DNA of 64,000 bases, taken from an uncultured Erythrobacter sp. Lineage in GTDB: Bacteria > Pseudomonadota > Alphaproteobacteria > Sphingomonadales > Sphingomonadaceae. Below the pieces are notes generated by a model. The model was not told the DNA's origin and ran no database searches. It saw only the letters and a list, made by a program, of their open reading frames with translations. Below, one piece after another: positions 1-8,850 of the stretch. A program made the position numbers and the translations under genes. Numbering within the stretch: the first letter of the stretch is position 1; every line of letters begins with the position of its first letter. The stretch spans positions 1,884,501 to 1,948,500 of the forward strand of contig CANMTU010000001.1 of the NCBI GenBank assembly GCA_947501005.1. Direction: 5' to 3'.

Positions 1-440
1 GTCAGCCCGGTGGAGACGCTTTCGTCCGGCGTGGTCACGCCCAGCGTCCCGATGCTCGCCGACCGCTCGCCCGCCATGCGCCAGATCTGGCGGGTCATCT
101 CCACGGTCGAGGTCTTGCCGTTGGTGCCGGTCACCGCCACGATATGCGCGGGCACCGGCGTAAAGAATTGCGCGGCCAGCCGGGCGAAGGCCTGGCGCGG
201 CTCATCCGCCTTCACGTGCACGGCGCCGCTGACTTTTGCCTCGGGCCGGGCGACCACGGCGACGGCGCCCGCCTCGATCGCGGCGGGGATGAAATCCTCG
301 CCATTCGCCCGGGTGCCGCGAAAGGCGCCGAACACGGTGCCAGGCGCAACCTTGCGGTTGTCGATCGCGAAGCCGGTCACGTTTGCCGTGCCGTCCTCGC
401 AACCGATCCCCGCCGCCGCGCAAAGCTTGTCGAGCTTCAT
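1..440 (-). CDS. murE: UDP-N-acetylmuramoyl-tripeptide synthetase MurE (N-terminal part, cut by window edge)
   Basis: MurE adds the third amino acid (meso-diaminopimelate in Gram-negatives) to UDP-MurNAc-L-Ala-D-Glu in the cytoplasm. About 146 N-terminal residues are present; the rest lies beyond position 1. The Mur-ligase ATP-binding loop TGTNGKTS is at residues 104-111. It follows an N-terminal domain with the DNRKVAPGTVFGAFRG stretch (about residues 27-42) typical of MurE. The ATG at 438-440 overlaps the ftsI stop as ATGA, so translation is probably coupled. Position after ftsI is the standard dcw-cluster order. The diaminopimelate-specific motif would lie off the edge, so the third residue is inferred from lineage. 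Confidence 0.95.
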   Translation of the reverse strand, partial: MKLDKLCAAAGIGCEDGTANVTGFAIDNRKVAPGTVFGAFRGTRANGEDFIPAAIEAGAVAVVARPEAKVSGAVHVKADEPRQAFARLAAQFFTPVPAHIVAVTGTNGKTSTVEMTRQIWRMAGERSASIGTLGVTTPDESVSTGL

Positions 441-2182
441 TCCTGCGCCTCGGGGATCAGCGGAGCGATCGAGGAGATGTCGATGTCGCGCGTATCGTCG
501 GGCCGCACGCCGATCAGCGGGCCGATGCGGGGCACCAGCCGGCCAACGATCGGCGCGGCATTCCAGGCGGCGGTGCGCTGGAAGCTGGAAGCGATGGTGC
601 CGCGCGGTTCGTCGAGCATCGCGATGATGACATAGCGCGGCTGGTCCATCGGGAAGGCAGCGGCGAAGGTGCTGATGAGGGCACTGCGCTGATAGCCGTT
701 CTGCCCTGGCTTTTCCGCCGAACCCGTCTTGCCGCCCACCCGGTAGCCCGGCGCATCGGCATTGCGGCCGGTGCCGTAGAGCGAGATCGCGCGCATCAAT
801 TGCCGCATCCGGCTGCTGGTCGAGGCCTTGAACACCCGCCGCCCCTGCGGCACCTCCGAAGGCGAAAGCTTGTGCAGCGTCGCCGGGCGCCAGATGCCGC
901 CGTTCACCATCGTGGCATAGGCGGTCGCGAGGTGCAGCGGGGTCACCGCGATGCCGTGCCCGAAACCCACCGTCATGTTGCGCAGGCGCGGCCAGTCCTT
1001 GCCCGGCCAGATGGGAAAGCCCTTGGCCGGAAGCTCGATATGCGGGCGCTCGTTCATGCCGAGGTCCATCATCGTGCGGCGCATCCGCTCCGGCCCCAGC
1101 GCGTCCGCGATGCGGGCCGAGACGGTGTTGGACGAATGAATCAGCGTTTCCGGGACGTTGAGCGTGCTGCCAAGATCGTGGCTGTCGCGGATCGTGAAGC
1201 GCCCGACCTTCACCGGCGAGGCATCCCAGCGCTTGCCGAAATCGCGCACCACGCCGGCATCGATCGCGGCGGCGACGGTCAACGGCTTGAAGGTCGAGCC
1301 GAGTTCGAACACCTGGTTCGTCACCCGGTTGAACATCAGCTCCTGCCCGCGCTTGTCGATCCGGTTCGGGTCGAATTCGGGCAGGCTGGCCAGCGCCAGC
1401 ACTTCGCCGGTATCGACATCCAGCACGATGCCCGCGGCGCCCTGCGCATCGTTCAGCATCATGCCCCGCCGCAATTCGTCTTCCAGCGCGCCCTGCACGC
1501 GGACGTCGATCGACAGCTGCTGCGGCGTGCCGCGCTTCGCCGGATCGGTCAGCGCGTCGTTCAGCACCTGCTCCATGCCGACCCGGCCATTGCCGTCGGA
1601 CGCCACATAACCGAGCACGTGTGCCGCCATCGGGCCTTGCGGGTAATGCCGGTCGTTCTCCATCGGCATTTCGAGCGCAAGCTCGCCGATATCCTGCACC
1701 CGGTTGGCTTCCTCGGGCAACAGGCGCCGGCGGATATAGCCCTGCTTGCCGTTGGCGAGATCGGCCGCGACTTTCGCCTCGTCGAGATCGGGGAAGATTT
1801 CCTTCAGCTCGCGCGCAATGACGGCGGGCGAGCGGACCAGCGGGTCACCATCCTCGCCCAGCGCATCGGGATTGAACCACAGCGCATAGGCAGGAAACGC
1901 GCGGGCGAGCGGCATGCCGTTGCGATCCACGATCTCACCGCGCGGGGGCAGCAGCGCCTCTTCCAGCGACGTGGTGTGCGCGCTCTCGCCGCCCATGCCG
2001 AGATAGGCGATCCGCAGCATGGCGATCATCGCCACGAATGCGAAAGCCAGGCTGACCCACAGGATGCGCAACCGCGCCAGGGCGACGGCGCGGTGCCGGA
2101 TGCTGACCAGTTGGATCCGGCCGTTCGCCACCGCCGAGCTGACGGTGACGGGCCCGGCCGGAAAGGCCGTGTATGCGTTCAC
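437..2182 (-). CDS. ftsI: Division transpeptidase FtsI (penicillin-binding protein 3)
   Basis: Septal peptidoglycan transpeptidase, a class B PBP anchored in the inner membrane and working with FtsW. The 581-residue product has a short cytoplasmic tail and one N-terminal membrane segment (about residues 38-60). A PBP dimerisation domain follows, then the transpeptidase domain with STFK at 296-299 (catalytic Ser296), SSN at 350-352 and KTG at 485-487. Length is normal for the family. The start is GTG at 2180-2182, overlapping the ftsL stop as GTGA; the stop overlaps the murE ATG. All motifs are intact, so it should be active and beta-lactam sensitive. Confidence 0.96.
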   Translation of the reverse strand: MNAYTAFPAGPVTVSSAVANGRIQLVSIRHRAVALARLRILWVSLAFAFVAMIAMLRIAYLGMGGESAHTTSLEEALLPPRGEIVDRNGMPLARAFPAYALWFNPDALGEDGDPLVRSPAVIARELKEIFPDLDEAKVAADLANGKQGYIRRRLLPEEANRVQDIGELALEMPMENDRHYPQGPMAAHVLGYVASDGNGRVGMEQVLNDALTDPAKRGTPQQLSIDVRVQGALEDELRRGMMLNDAQGAAGIVLDVDTGEVLALASLPEFDPNRIDKRGQELMFNRVTNQVFELGSTFKPLTVAAAIDAGVVRDFGKRWDASPVKVGRFTIRDSHDLGSTLNVPETLIHSSNTVSARIADALGPERMRRTMMDLGMNERPHIELPAKGFPIWPGKDWPRLRNMTVGFGHGIAVTPLHLATAYATMVNGGIWRPATLHKLSPSEVPQGRRVFKASTSSRMRQLMRAISLYGTGRNADAPGYRVGGKTGSAEKPGQNGYQRSALISTFAAAFPMDQPRYVIIAMLDEPRGTIASSFQRTAAWNAAPIVGRLVPRIGPLIGVRPDDTRDIDISSIAPLIPEAQE

Positions 2183-2679
2183 GGAGCGATATCCGCCGCC
2201 GCCAGCGCGCTCGGGCGGGCGAGCCGCTGCGCCAGCGTGCCGCCGGACGAGCGACCCGAAGGCGGCGCCGGGCGGGTCGTGGGCGCGTCCTCTTCGCCCA
2301 GCCAGTCGGCAAAGATGTTCTCTTCCGCCGCTTCGACCTTGCTGGCGAGCGCGAAGCGGATCGGGCGGGGCGCATCCATTCCGCGCGGCGCACCGAGTGC
2401 GGCGAGCTCGCGCTCATGCTCGACATACTGGTCGGCGCGAGGTGCATCGTACCCGAACTCGACCGCGTTCCAGTTCGACAGCTGATGCTGGCTGGCGCGG
2501 GTCTGGAATTCGGTTTCCAGCATCAGCTTGTGCTGCTGCGCCGCGATGATCTGGCGTTCGACCAGCCGGACCTGCCCCTTCACCGCGTTCACCTTGAACG
2601 TCAGTGCGAGCAGCGCGGCGAAGCTCACCGCGAGCAGGACGATCCAGCCGATCTGGCGCATCCGGGCGTTCGTGGTCAT
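2179..2679 (-). CDS. ftsL: Cell division protein FtsL-like
   Basis: Short bitopic membrane protein between rsmH and ftsI, the position of ftsL in dcw clusters. FtsL normally forms the FtsQLB complex at the septum. The 166-residue product has a membrane segment at about residues 10-28. A coiled-coil-like stretch containing VKGQVRLVERQIIAAQQ follows, then a proline-rich C-terminal tail that is longer than in enteric FtsL. FtsL diverges strongly in sequence, so the call rests on topology and context. The ATG at 2677-2679 overlaps the rsmH stop by one base (TGATG). Confidence 0.85.
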   Translation of the reverse strand: MTTNARMRQIGWIVLLAVSFAALLALTFKVNAVKGQVRLVERQIIAAQQHKLMLETEFQTRASQHQLSNWNAVEFGYDAPRADQYVEHERELAALGAPRGMDAPRPIRFALASKVEAAEENIFADWLGEEDAPTTRPAPPSGRSSGGTLAQRLARPSALAAADIAP

Positions 2680-3632
2680 CAGGCGGCCTCCCTCGCCGGG
2701 GCGGCCGTGCGCACAGCGTGGCGCAGGACCGAGGAACGGGCGCGCGGGTTGCGGGCGATTTCCGCCTCGCCCGGCTTGATCGCCTTGGAAACCTGCAGGA
2801 AGACCGGATCGCTCGGCGCCGCCAAAGGGACATGACGCGAGGCGTTCGGGGTAGCGGAACGCTCGCGCAGGAAGCGCTTCACGATCCGGTCCTCGAGGCT
2901 GTGGAAGCTGACCACCGCGAGGCGGCCCCCTTCGCGCAGCAGGTGTTCGGCAGCCGACAGGGCTTGGGACAGTTCGTCGAGCTCGCCGTTCACGTGAATT
3001 CGGATGGCCTGGAATGTGCGGGTAGCCGGGTCTTTCTTGTCGTGCGGCTTGTGACCCAGGGCCTTGCGCACGATGCGGGCCAGCTGGCCGGTGGTCTCCA
3101 GCGGCCGCGCCGCGACGATGGCGCGGGCGACCCGGCGCGACTGGCGTTCCTCGCCATACTGGTAGATCACGTCGGCGATCTCGCCTTCGTCGGCCGCATT
3201 GAGGAATTCGGCGGCGGTCTGGCCGTCCTGGCTCATGCGCATGTCGAGCGGACCCTCGGCCGAGAAGGCGAACCCGCGATGGACCTGATCGAGCTGCATG
3301 GAAGACACGCCGATATCCATAACCACCGCGTCGACTCGGGCGATTCCGGCCGACGTCATGACGCCGAGCATTTCGGAGAAACGATGCGCGTGGAGAACAA
3401 GCCGTGGCGGGTTTTCCCCCGTTTCGCGCCATTCGCGGCCCGCGGCGATGGCGTCGGGGTCCCGGTCGAAGGCGTGCACGGTCGCGCCGCGTTCCAGCAG
3501 GGCACGGGTATAGCCGCCCGCTCCGAAGGTCGCATCGACGATCACGTCGCCCGGCTGCGGGTCGAGCGCGTCGACCACCTCGTCGAGGAGGACGGGGATG
3601 TGGGGGGCGTGGTCTTGCGCGGAGACGCTCAT
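2679..3632 (-). CDS. rsmH: 16S rRNA (cytosine-1402-N4) methyltransferase RsmH
   Basis: Methylates N4 of C1402 in the ribosomal P site using S-adenosylmethionine (formerly MraW). The 317-residue product opens with [13 protein letters not shown] and has the SAM-binding loop DATFGAGGY at 33-41 and an acidic DRDPDAI stretch near 56-62. It also has the [14 protein letters not shown] motif characteristic of the family. An upstream in-frame start would add 32 residues read out of mraZ. The ATG at 3630-3632 was preferred because it overlaps the mraZ stop as ATGA and gives the normal N-terminus. Confidence 0.96.
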   Translation of the reverse strand: MSVSAQDHAPHIPVLLDEVVDALDPQPGDVIVDATFGAGGYTRALLERGATVHAFDRDPDAIAAGREWRETGENPPRLVLHAHRFSEMLGVMTSAGIARVDAVVMDIGVSSMQLDQVHRGFAFSAEGPLDMRMSQDGQTAAEFLNAADEGEIADVIYQYGEERQSRRVARAIVAARPLETTGQLARIVRKALGHKPHDKKDPATRTFQAIRIHVNGELDELSQALSAAEHLLREGGRLAVVSFHSLEDRIVKRFLRERSATPNASRHVPLAAPSDPVFLQVSKAIKPGEAEIARNPRARSSVLRHAVRTAAPAREAA

Positions 3633-4114
3633 TTGCCCTTCGCCTTCGCTTCGGCGAGGAAGCTTTCGCAGGCCGCCTTGGCGCCCGCCCACTCGTCGCC
3701 CATGGCGGCAAGCTCCTCGGGGTTCCACAAGGTGAAGAACCGGCCGCCACCCTGAAAATACAGCCCGTCCTCGACCTTGCCGAGGAGCTTCAGGTGATCG
3801 GGCATCACGAACCGCCCGCTATCGTCGAACGGCAGTTCCTGGAACCCGAACAGCTGACTGGCGCGCGTGTCGCGGTCGAAATCGCGGTTGAGGGCGATCG
3901 CCTTGTCTTCCTCGCGGTCGAGCTGCGCTTCGAGCTCTTCCTTGCGGCTGAGGCCGAAGCCGACGAGGCAGTTCCACGTGGGGTGCTTCATCAGGCACAG
4001 GACGCGCCCGTCGCTGCTGTCCTTCACGGCCTTGCGGAAGAGGGGCGGAAGCACATAGCGGCCCTTGTCGCCTGCCGGCGAATAGGCTTGTCCGCTGTAC
4101 CCTCCGAATTGCAC
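3629..4114 (-). CDS. mraZ: Division/cell-wall cluster regulator MraZ
   Basis: First gene of the dcw cluster. MraZ is a DNA-binding protein with two SpoVT/AbrB-like domains that represses its own operon in enteric bacteria. The 161-residue product shows the duplicated motif: [13 protein letters not shown] near the N-terminus and [13 protein letters not shown] in the second half. The start is GTG at 4112-4114, preceded by a GGGGACGGGGCAA purine-rich stretch. I did not find the tandem TGGGN repeats that MraZ binds in other bacteria, so autoregulation here is untested. Confidence 0.93.
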   Translation of the reverse strand: MQFGGYSGQAYSPAGDKGRYVLPPLFRKAVKDSSDGRVLCLMKHPTWNCLVGFGLSRKEELEAQLDREEDKAIALNRDFDRDTRASQLFGFQELPFDDSGRFVMPDHLKLLGKVEDGLYFQGGGRFFTLWNPEELAAMGDEWAGAKAACESFLAEAKAKGK

Positions 4115-4470
4115 TTGCCCCGTCCCCGGTTACGCGTTGCACGTTCCATTCCGGACAAGACTTCCCCGGCCACCGGTTCGCAAACCGATGGTGCGCCACC
4201 CCTGAAGGGAAGCGCAAAGACGCTCCATGTCCGATGGCGAATATCCTTACCCAAAAGGCGCGCGGGACGGAAGGGATTTTTAGGGGATATCGCGGGATTG
4301 TTACGGAAGTGTCTGCAATAGCTACTATTTTTCCGATTGCGATCGACTGCGGGCGTTAACGATTGGTAAAACGAAAAACGCCGGAAACCGGCGCTTTCGC
4401 GTGCAGATTTTGCCGTCATGATGATGTGGGCGACCGGCGCAGACCGGCCGATCCCGGGATTTCCCCGGAT
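4115..4470. other. Intergenic region upstream of mraZ
   Basis: This 356-bp gap separates the mraZ start from the end of the next minus-strand gene. It should hold the promoter of the dcw cluster. It contains a rho-independent terminator at its right side (listed separately). It also has a near match to a CtrA box at 4356-4370: TTAA, seven bases, then TAAA, one mismatch from TTAA-N7-TTAA, about 245 bp upstream of mraZ. I could not identify confident -35/-10 hexamers and no ORF here looks real. Confidence 0.6.
4371..4396 (-). terminator. Rho-independent terminator of the ferredoxin-cysK operon
   Basis: On the minus strand the sequence reads CGCCGG-TTT-CCGGCG followed by TTTTTCGTTTT: a 6-bp all-G/C stem (4379-4384 with 4388-4393), a 3-nt loop and a U-rich tail. 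It lies 75 bp beyond the last gene of the operon (4471) and before the mraZ promoter region, so it separates the two minus-strand units. Confidence 0.85.
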
Positions 4471-5220
4471 CTAGCGGATGCCGGGAAAGGCGGTTTCCGC
4501 CAGCGCGCCGAACGCGCGGATTGCCTCGCCTTCGGGTTCCGAATCGAGAACATCGGCATCGGCGACGATCTTTACCCAGCCCGCGCCGATGCGGCAGGTC
4601 GCGATGAGGCCGTCATGCGAGATCTCGCACTCGCTCTCATGGCCCGTCCCCGTGGCGACGAGGCTGCCGGCGCGTTCGACCGGTATCGCTGCCCCGCCCT
4701 CCTCGATCAGGCGGCGGCCCTCGGGCTGCGCCTCGTCATATTGCAGGGCGAGTCCCCAGCGCGCGAGGATCGGCGAGATGAGGACGACATCCTGCGCCCG
4801 GCGCTTGTCGCCGATGGGATAGATCGAATGCTGGGCGAGCATGGGATCGGCCAGGATCAGCGCCCGCCCCCCGGCCCGCACCCAATCGTCGAGCGCGACG
4901 TTTTCCGCCGGGGCGAACGGGCGCGGCTGCGCGATCAGCACGCGGTCAATCCCTGCCAGCGCCTTTTCGCTCAGCGTGTCGAGCGGGACGAGCTGATAGG
5001 TCCGCTCCAGCAGCTGGCGCGCCCAGTGCGGTTCGACGTCCGCGTCGAGAACGGCAGTTATGGTCGGCGCCTCGGGCCAGTAGACCGGCAGGGTGGTGAA
5101 CAGGCCGAGTTCGGGCCGCGCATCTTCCGCGATCCGGTCGCCCCGGTCCGCCCCGCAGGCGGCAAGGGTCAGCGCCGTCAGCGCGGCGAGGATGCGGCTA
5201 GTTTTGCGGCGGGGCGACAT
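4471..5220 (-). CDS. Putative lipoprotein, GldG/DUF4350-like region, function unknown
   Basis: A 249-residue protein with a lipoprotein signal: MSPRRKTSR, a hydrophobic stretch, then LTLAAC, giving a lipidated Cys near residue 20. The middle contains DDWVRAGGRALILADPM, which resembles the beta-strand and loop of GATase-like/ABC-accessory domains in GldG-type proteins; that similarity is from memory and weak. The ATG at 5218-5220 was chosen because it gives the signal peptide; upstream in-frame starts only add basic low-complexity sequence read from the neighbour. The gene overlaps the preceding one by 23 bp and ends the operon. Function is not recognised. Confidence 0.7.
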   Translation of the reverse strand: MSPRRKTSRILAALTALTLAACGADRGDRIAEDARPELGLFTTLPVYWPEAPTITAVLDADVEPHWARQLLERTYQLVPLDTLSEKALAGIDRVLIAQPRPFAPAENVALDDWVRAGGRALILADPMLAQHSIYPIGDKRRAQDVVLISPILARWGLALQYDEAQPEGRRLIEEGGAAIPVERAGSLVATGTGHESECEISHDGLIATCRIGAGWVKIVADADVLDSEPEGEAIRAFGALAETAFPGIR

Positions 5221-5590
5221 TGCCGGCTCCCTGTTCGGGCACCGTCGCGGGCGAGAGCGTCGGCGCGGGGGCGGGCTGTTCGACCGGCATGTCGGGCACG
5301 ACGCCCGCATCCATCAGCGGATCGCTTTGCGGCGTGGTGGCGGTGGGCCGCACCGTCGGCACGGCTTCGGGAACGGCGCTCGCCTCGGCCTCGGCCGCGC
5401 GGTTCTTGATCACGCTGGCCAGCCCGACCAGCAGCACCATCAGCAGCACGCCGACGATCCCGATCTGCAAGCGCTGCACCATCTGCGAGCGCGTACCGCC
5501 GAGGAACACGTCGGAAAACTCGCGATCTTCCGACGGGCGCGTCATGTCGTAGGCGCGGCCGATACCGGGCAGCTTGGGCATCATCGCCAT
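5198..5590 (-). CDS. Small single-pass membrane protein, function unknown
   Basis: The 130-residue product has a short N-terminal cytoplasmic part, one membrane helix at about residues 42-61 (QIGIVGVLLMVLLVGLASVI) and a Pro/Ala/Thr-rich C-terminal tail predicted to be periplasmic and disordered. It starts directly after the cysK stop (5591) with no gap and overlaps the downstream lipoprotein gene, so it is clearly part of the operon. The sequence is low in information and I recognise no family. It may act with the following lipoprotein at the envelope. Confidence 0.65.
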   Translation of the reverse strand: MAMMPKLPGIGRAYDMTRPSEDREFSDVFLGGTRSQMVQRLQIGIVGVLLMVLLVGLASVIKNRAAEAEASAVPEAVPTVRPTATTPQSDPLMDAGVVPDMPVEQPAPAPTLSPATVPEQGAGNVAPPQN

Positions 5591-6607
5591 CTATCGGTCC
5601 GCCTGCAACCAGTCGAACACCGGCAGGCCCTTCTCCTCGAGCCAGGCCGGATCGTAGAGCGTCGAGAGATAGCGGAACCCCGTATCGCACAGGATGGTGG
5701 CGACCCGCGGGCTTTCCCGCCCCTGTTCCTTCAGCAATCTGCCCAGCGCCACGGCGCCGGCGACGTTGATGCCGCTCGACAGGCCGAGGCACAGCCCCTC
5801 CTCGCGCAGCAGGCGGGCGACCCAGTGCAAGCCTTCCTCGTCCGAAATGCGGAACTGCGTATCGATCGGCGCGCCTTCGAGGTTGCCGGTGATGCGCCCC
5901 TGCCCGATCCCCTCGGCCACCGAGGAGCCTTCGGCCTCGAGTTCGCCGTGGGCGTAATAGCTGTAGAGCGCCGCGCCGTGCGGATCGGTCAGCGCGATCA
6001 GGACGTTCTCGTCGAATTCCTTCAACCCCATGCCGACCCCGGCGATCGTGCCGCCGGTGCCCGCCGCGCAGGTGAACCCGTCGATCCGGCCGTCCATCTG
6101 GGCCCACAATTCCTTCGCGGTGCCGTCGATATGGGCCTTGCGGTTGGCGGTGTTGTCGAACTGGTTGGCCCAGATCGCACCGTCCGTCTCTTCCGCCAGC
6201 CGGCGCGAGGTGTGGACGAAGTGATTGGGATCGGCGAACTTGGTCGGCGGCACGGTCACCAGCTGCGCGCCGAGCGCGCGCAGAGTGTCCATCTTTTCCT
6301 TCGACTGGTTGTCGGGCATGACGATGATCGTCCGATAGCCCAACGCATTGGCCACCAGCGAGACGCCGATGCCGGTATTGCCCGCGGTCCCTTCGACGAT
6401 GGTACCGCCCGGCTTCAGCTCGCCGCGCGCCTCGGCATCGCGGACGATGTAGAGCGCAGCCCGGTCCTTCACGCTGGCGCCGGGATTGGTGAACTCGCAC
6501 TTGCCGAAGATGTCGCAGCCCGCTTCCTCGCTTGGTCCGGCGAGGCGTACGAGGGGGGTGTTGCCGATCAGGTCGAGAGTGTTGTCACGCATTGGGGGGG
6601 CAATCAT
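5591..6607 (-). CDS. cysK: Cysteine synthase A (O-acetylserine sulfhydrylase)
   Basis: PLP enzyme that makes L-cysteine from O-acetylserine and sulfide in the cytoplasm. The 338-residue sequence carries NPGASVKDR, with the PLP-binding Lys47. It also has the substrate loop TAGNTG (74-79), the phosphate-binding loop GTGGT (183-187) and LSSGINVAGA near the C-terminus. It sits just downstream of a [2Fe-2S] ferredoxin gene. The first ATG (6605-6607) was kept; a second, at 6590-6592, would remove five residues and neither has a strong ribosome site. A cystathionine beta-synthase-like role is less likely because there is no extra regulatory domain. Confidence 0.92.
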   Translation of the reverse strand: MIAPPMRDNTLDLIGNTPLVRLAGPSEEAGCDIFGKCEFTNPGASVKDRAALYIVRDAEARGELKPGGTIVEGTAGNTGIGVSLVANALGYRTIIVMPDNQSKEKMDTLRALGAQLVTVPPTKFADPNHFVHTSRRLAEETDGAIWANQFDNTANRKAHIDGTAKELWAQMDGRIDGFTCAAGTGGTIAGVGMGLKEFDENVLIALTDPHGAALYSYYAHGELEAEGSSVAEGIGQGRITGNLEGAPIDTQFRISDEEGLHWVARLLREEGLCLGLSSGINVAGAVALGRLLKEQGRESPRVATILCDTGFRYLSTLYDPAWLEEKGLPVFDWLQADR

Positions 6608-6648
6608 GCGGCGTATTTATGCCCCGGCCCCGCCCCGCGCAACCAACA

Positions 6649-6966
6649 TCAGTCTTCAGGTGCGATAGTAACCTTCAGACCGGAGAGATCGTCGGTAAAT
6701 GGGATCTGGCACGACAGGCGGGAGGTTTCGACGCGGTGGTCGCTCGATTCGAGCAGATCGTCCTCGTCTTCGCTCATCTCGGGCAGGCTGCCGGTGAATT
6801 CCGGATCGACATGGACGTGGCAGGTCGCGCACGAACAGCAGCCGCCGCACAGCGCGAGCAATTCGTCGAACCCGTTGTCGCGGATGGCTTCCATCACGGT
6901 GAGGCCGTTCTCGACCTCGATCTCGGAGGTTTCGCCTTCGCGGGTGGTGACGATCAGCTTGGGCAT
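6649..6966 (-). CDS. [2Fe-2S] ferredoxin, adrenodoxin/ISC type
   Basis: Small cytoplasmic electron carrier of 105 residues. Cysteines at 40, 46, 49 and 86 fit C-x5-C-x2-C-x36-C, the spacing of adrenodoxin-like and ISC ferredoxins; two further cysteines (43, 44) lie between the first ligands. The open frame extends upstream, but the ATG at 6964-6966 gives the normal MPKLIV start. It is 41 bp upstream of cysK and probably cotranscribed. It could serve Fe-S assembly or a cytochrome P450/oxygenase; no such partner lies next to it. Confidence 0.9.
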   Translation of the reverse strand: MPKLIVTTREGETSEIEVENGLTVMEAIRDNGFDELLALCGGCCSCATCHVHVDPEFTGSLPEMSEDEDDLLESSDHRVETSRLSCQIPFTDDLSGLKVTIAPED

Positions 6967-7054
6967 GAACTGGGTATCCTGGATTGCCTTGCCCGCGCCG
7001 CGGGCCCTATGACCGCGCTTGCTATTCAATCGCCCGGGGTTAGGCAAGGCACGC

Positions 7055-7672
7055 GTGGGACTGAGCAAGGAGCAATTGCATACCGGGATCGACGCGGTCG
7101 CCGCCATCGAGCCGCGCGTGGCCGATGCCTTGGCCCGCTGCGGTTATCCCGAACCGCGCATCCGCCCGACCGGATACATGACCATGCTGCGCACCATCGT
7201 CGGCCAACAGGTGAGCGTGGCGGCGGCGGCCTCGATGTGGGCCAAGCTCGAGGCGGAACTGGGCGCGGGCTTCGACCCGGCCGACTTGCTGTCGCGCGAT
7301 TTCGACACGCTGCGCGCCTGCGGATTGTCGCGCCAGAAACAGGGCTATGCCCGCAGCCTGTGCCAGCTGGTCGAGGATGGCGCGGTCGACTTCGCCGATC
7401 TGCCCGCGGACGACGAGGAGGCGATCGCCGAACTCACCCTGATCAAGGGCGTCGGCCGCTGGTCGGCGGAAATCTACCTGCTGTTCGCGGAAGGCCGCGC
7501 CGACATCTGGCCGGCCGGCGACCTTGCCGTGCAGGCCGGTTGCGGCCGGATGCTCGGGTGGGAGGAACGGCCGAGCGAGAAGGAAACCCGCGCTCTGGCC
7601 GAACCGTGGCGGCCGCATCGCGGGGCGATGGCCATCTTCACCTGGCATGTCTATGCCAACCCGGCATTGTAG
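7055..7672 (+). CDS. DNA-3-methyladenine glycosylase II (AlkA-like, HhH-GPD)
   Basis: Base-excision repair glycosylase that removes alkylated purines. The 205-residue form has IVGQQVS at 48-54 and a helix-hairpin-helix at about 127-144 with KGVGRWSAE. It also has the candidate catalytic Asp156 in WPAGDLAVQ, the standard GPD arrangement. It lacks the N-terminal domain of E. coli AlkA and so is the short bacterial form. The start is uncertain: GTG at 7055 has AAGG upstream, while a TTG at 7019 would add 12 residues without an obvious ribosome site. It diverges from the ferredoxin gene. Confidence 0.88.
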   Translation: MGLSKEQLHTGIDAVAAIEPRVADALARCGYPEPRIRPTGYMTMLRTIVGQQVSVAAAASMWAKLEAELGAGFDPADLLSRDFDTLRACGLSRQKQGYARSLCQLVEDGAVDFADLPADDEEAIAELTLIKGVGRWSAEIYLLFAEGRADIWPAGDLAVQAGCGRMLGWEERPSEKETRALAEPWRPHRGAMAIFTWHVYANPAL

Positions 7673-7687
7673 GAGAGGGAGCGGATA

Positions 7688-8494
7688 ATGGCCGAACGCA
7701 AGGCGATCTTCATAACCGGCGGCGCATCGGGCATCGGGCGGGCCATCGCGCTGCTGTTCGGCCAACGCGGCTGGTTCGTCGGCCTGGGCGATATCGACAG
7801 TGACGGCCTGCGCCAGACCGAGGATGCCATCGGCCACGGCTTCGTCTTCTCGCACATGTTCGACGTGCGCGACCGGGCGGCGTGGGACGCGGCCCTCGAC
7901 GGGTTCGCCACCGCCACCGGGGGGCGGATCGACGTTCTGGCCAACAATGCCGGCATTCCGCTGGGCGGCGAGCTGACTCAGAACTCGCCGGAAGAGATCG
8001 AGCGCTGCCTCGACATTAACCTAAAAGGCGTGTTGTTCGGGGCGCAGGCAGCGCATCCCCATTTGTTGAAAACCGCGCCGGGTTCGTGCCTGCTCAACAC
8101 CGCGAGCGCGGCGGGCATCTACGGCACGCCGGGCGCCAGCGTCTATTCCGCGACCAAGTTCGGCGTGCGGGCCATCACCGAAAGCCTCGACGGGGAATGG
8201 GCGGAAGACGGGATCGCGGTCCGCTCGCTGATGCCCGGTTTCATCGACACGCCGCTGCTCGAACACGCGACCAACCGGCAAAGCAACGAGGCGATCCGCC
8301 AGCGCGTCACGGATGCGGGGCTGGAGATCACGCCGGCAGCCGATGTCGCGCAGGCCGCGTGGGACGCGGTGCATGGCGACAAGCTCCACACCACCGTGGG
8401 CAAGACCGCCAGGCGCCTCGCCTTCGCCAGCCGCTGGCTTCCCGGCCGGTTGCGCAAGGAAATGCGCAGTTCCGCCCGGCCGATGGGAAAGTGA
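7688..8494 (+). CDS. SDR-family oxidoreductase
   Basis: Classical short-chain dehydrogenase of 268 residues. It has the nucleotide-binding TGGASGIG at 10-17, NNAG at 86-89, catalytic Ser140, and Tyr153/Lys157 in the YxxxK motif. The Asp-containing GDIDSDG after the second strand suggests NAD(H) preference. Substrate cannot be read from sequence; the C-terminal basic extension (RWLPGRLRKEMR) is unusual for the core fold and could contact membrane or a partner. It is 15 bp downstream of the glycosylase gene with GGAG upstream of the ATG, so the two are probably cotranscribed. Its stop directly abuts the stop of the convergent phhB. Confidence 0.85.
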   Translation: MAERKAIFITGGASGIGRAIALLFGQRGWFVGLGDIDSDGLRQTEDAIGHGFVFSHMFDVRDRAAWDAALDGFATATGGRIDVLANNAGIPLGGELTQNSPEEIERCLDINLKGVLFGAQAAHPHLLKTAPGSCLLNTASAAGIYGTPGASVYSATKFGVRAITESLDGEWAEDGIAVRSLMPGFIDTPLLEHATNRQSNEAIRQRVTDAGLEITPAADVAQAAWDAVHGDKLHTTVGKTARRLAFASRWLPGRLRKEMRSSARPMGK

Positions 8495-8785
8495 TCAGAC
8501 CAGCGCGTCGATCTTGCGGGCCATCTTCACGTCGCGCAGCGACAGGCCGCCCGCATCATGCGTGGTCAGCGTGATCTCGACCCGGTTGTAGACGTTGAAC
8601 CATTCGGGATGGTGGTCGCGGGTTTCCGCAATCAGGGCCACGCGGGTCATGAAGGCGAAAGCTTCGGAAAAGTCGGCGAATTTGAAGGATCGCTCGATCG
8701 CCTTGCCTTCGCGCGACAGGGCCCATTCGGGCAGGGCGCGCAGCCAGCTGTTGCGTTCCTCTTCGGACAGTTCCTCGACCGGCAT
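8495..8785 (-). CDS. phhB: Pterin-4a-carbinolamine dehydratase
   Basis: Dehydrates 4a-hydroxytetrahydrobiopterin to recycle pterin cofactors; a bifunctional member (DCoH) is known in animals. The 96-residue product matches the family length and carries the active-site HHPEW at 58-62 followed by [16 protein letters not shown] with His76. No aromatic amino acid hydroxylase gene is adjacent, so its pterin partner is elsewhere or it serves another pterin pathway. It is divergent from ccmA with 65 bp between starts. Confidence 0.92.
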   Translation of the reverse strand: MPVEELSEEERNSWLRALPEWALSREGKAIERSFKFADFSEAFAFMTRVALIAETRDHHPEWFNVYNRVEITLTTHDAGGLSLRDVKMARKIDALV

Positions 8786-8850
8786 TCGACTTTCCCGTGT
8801 TTGCGAGCGTTGCTTGTGACTGGCGCTCCTTTTGCCTAACGCTGCGCGCC

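Noticed and set aside
383-2485. A 700-residue plus-strand open frame across ftsI
   Set aside because: The minus-strand ftsI has all transpeptidase motifs; the plus frame is a shadow.
4115-4350. MraZ-binding TGGGN repeats upstream of mraZ
   Set aside because: Only a single TGGG on the minus strand was found, not the tandem array.
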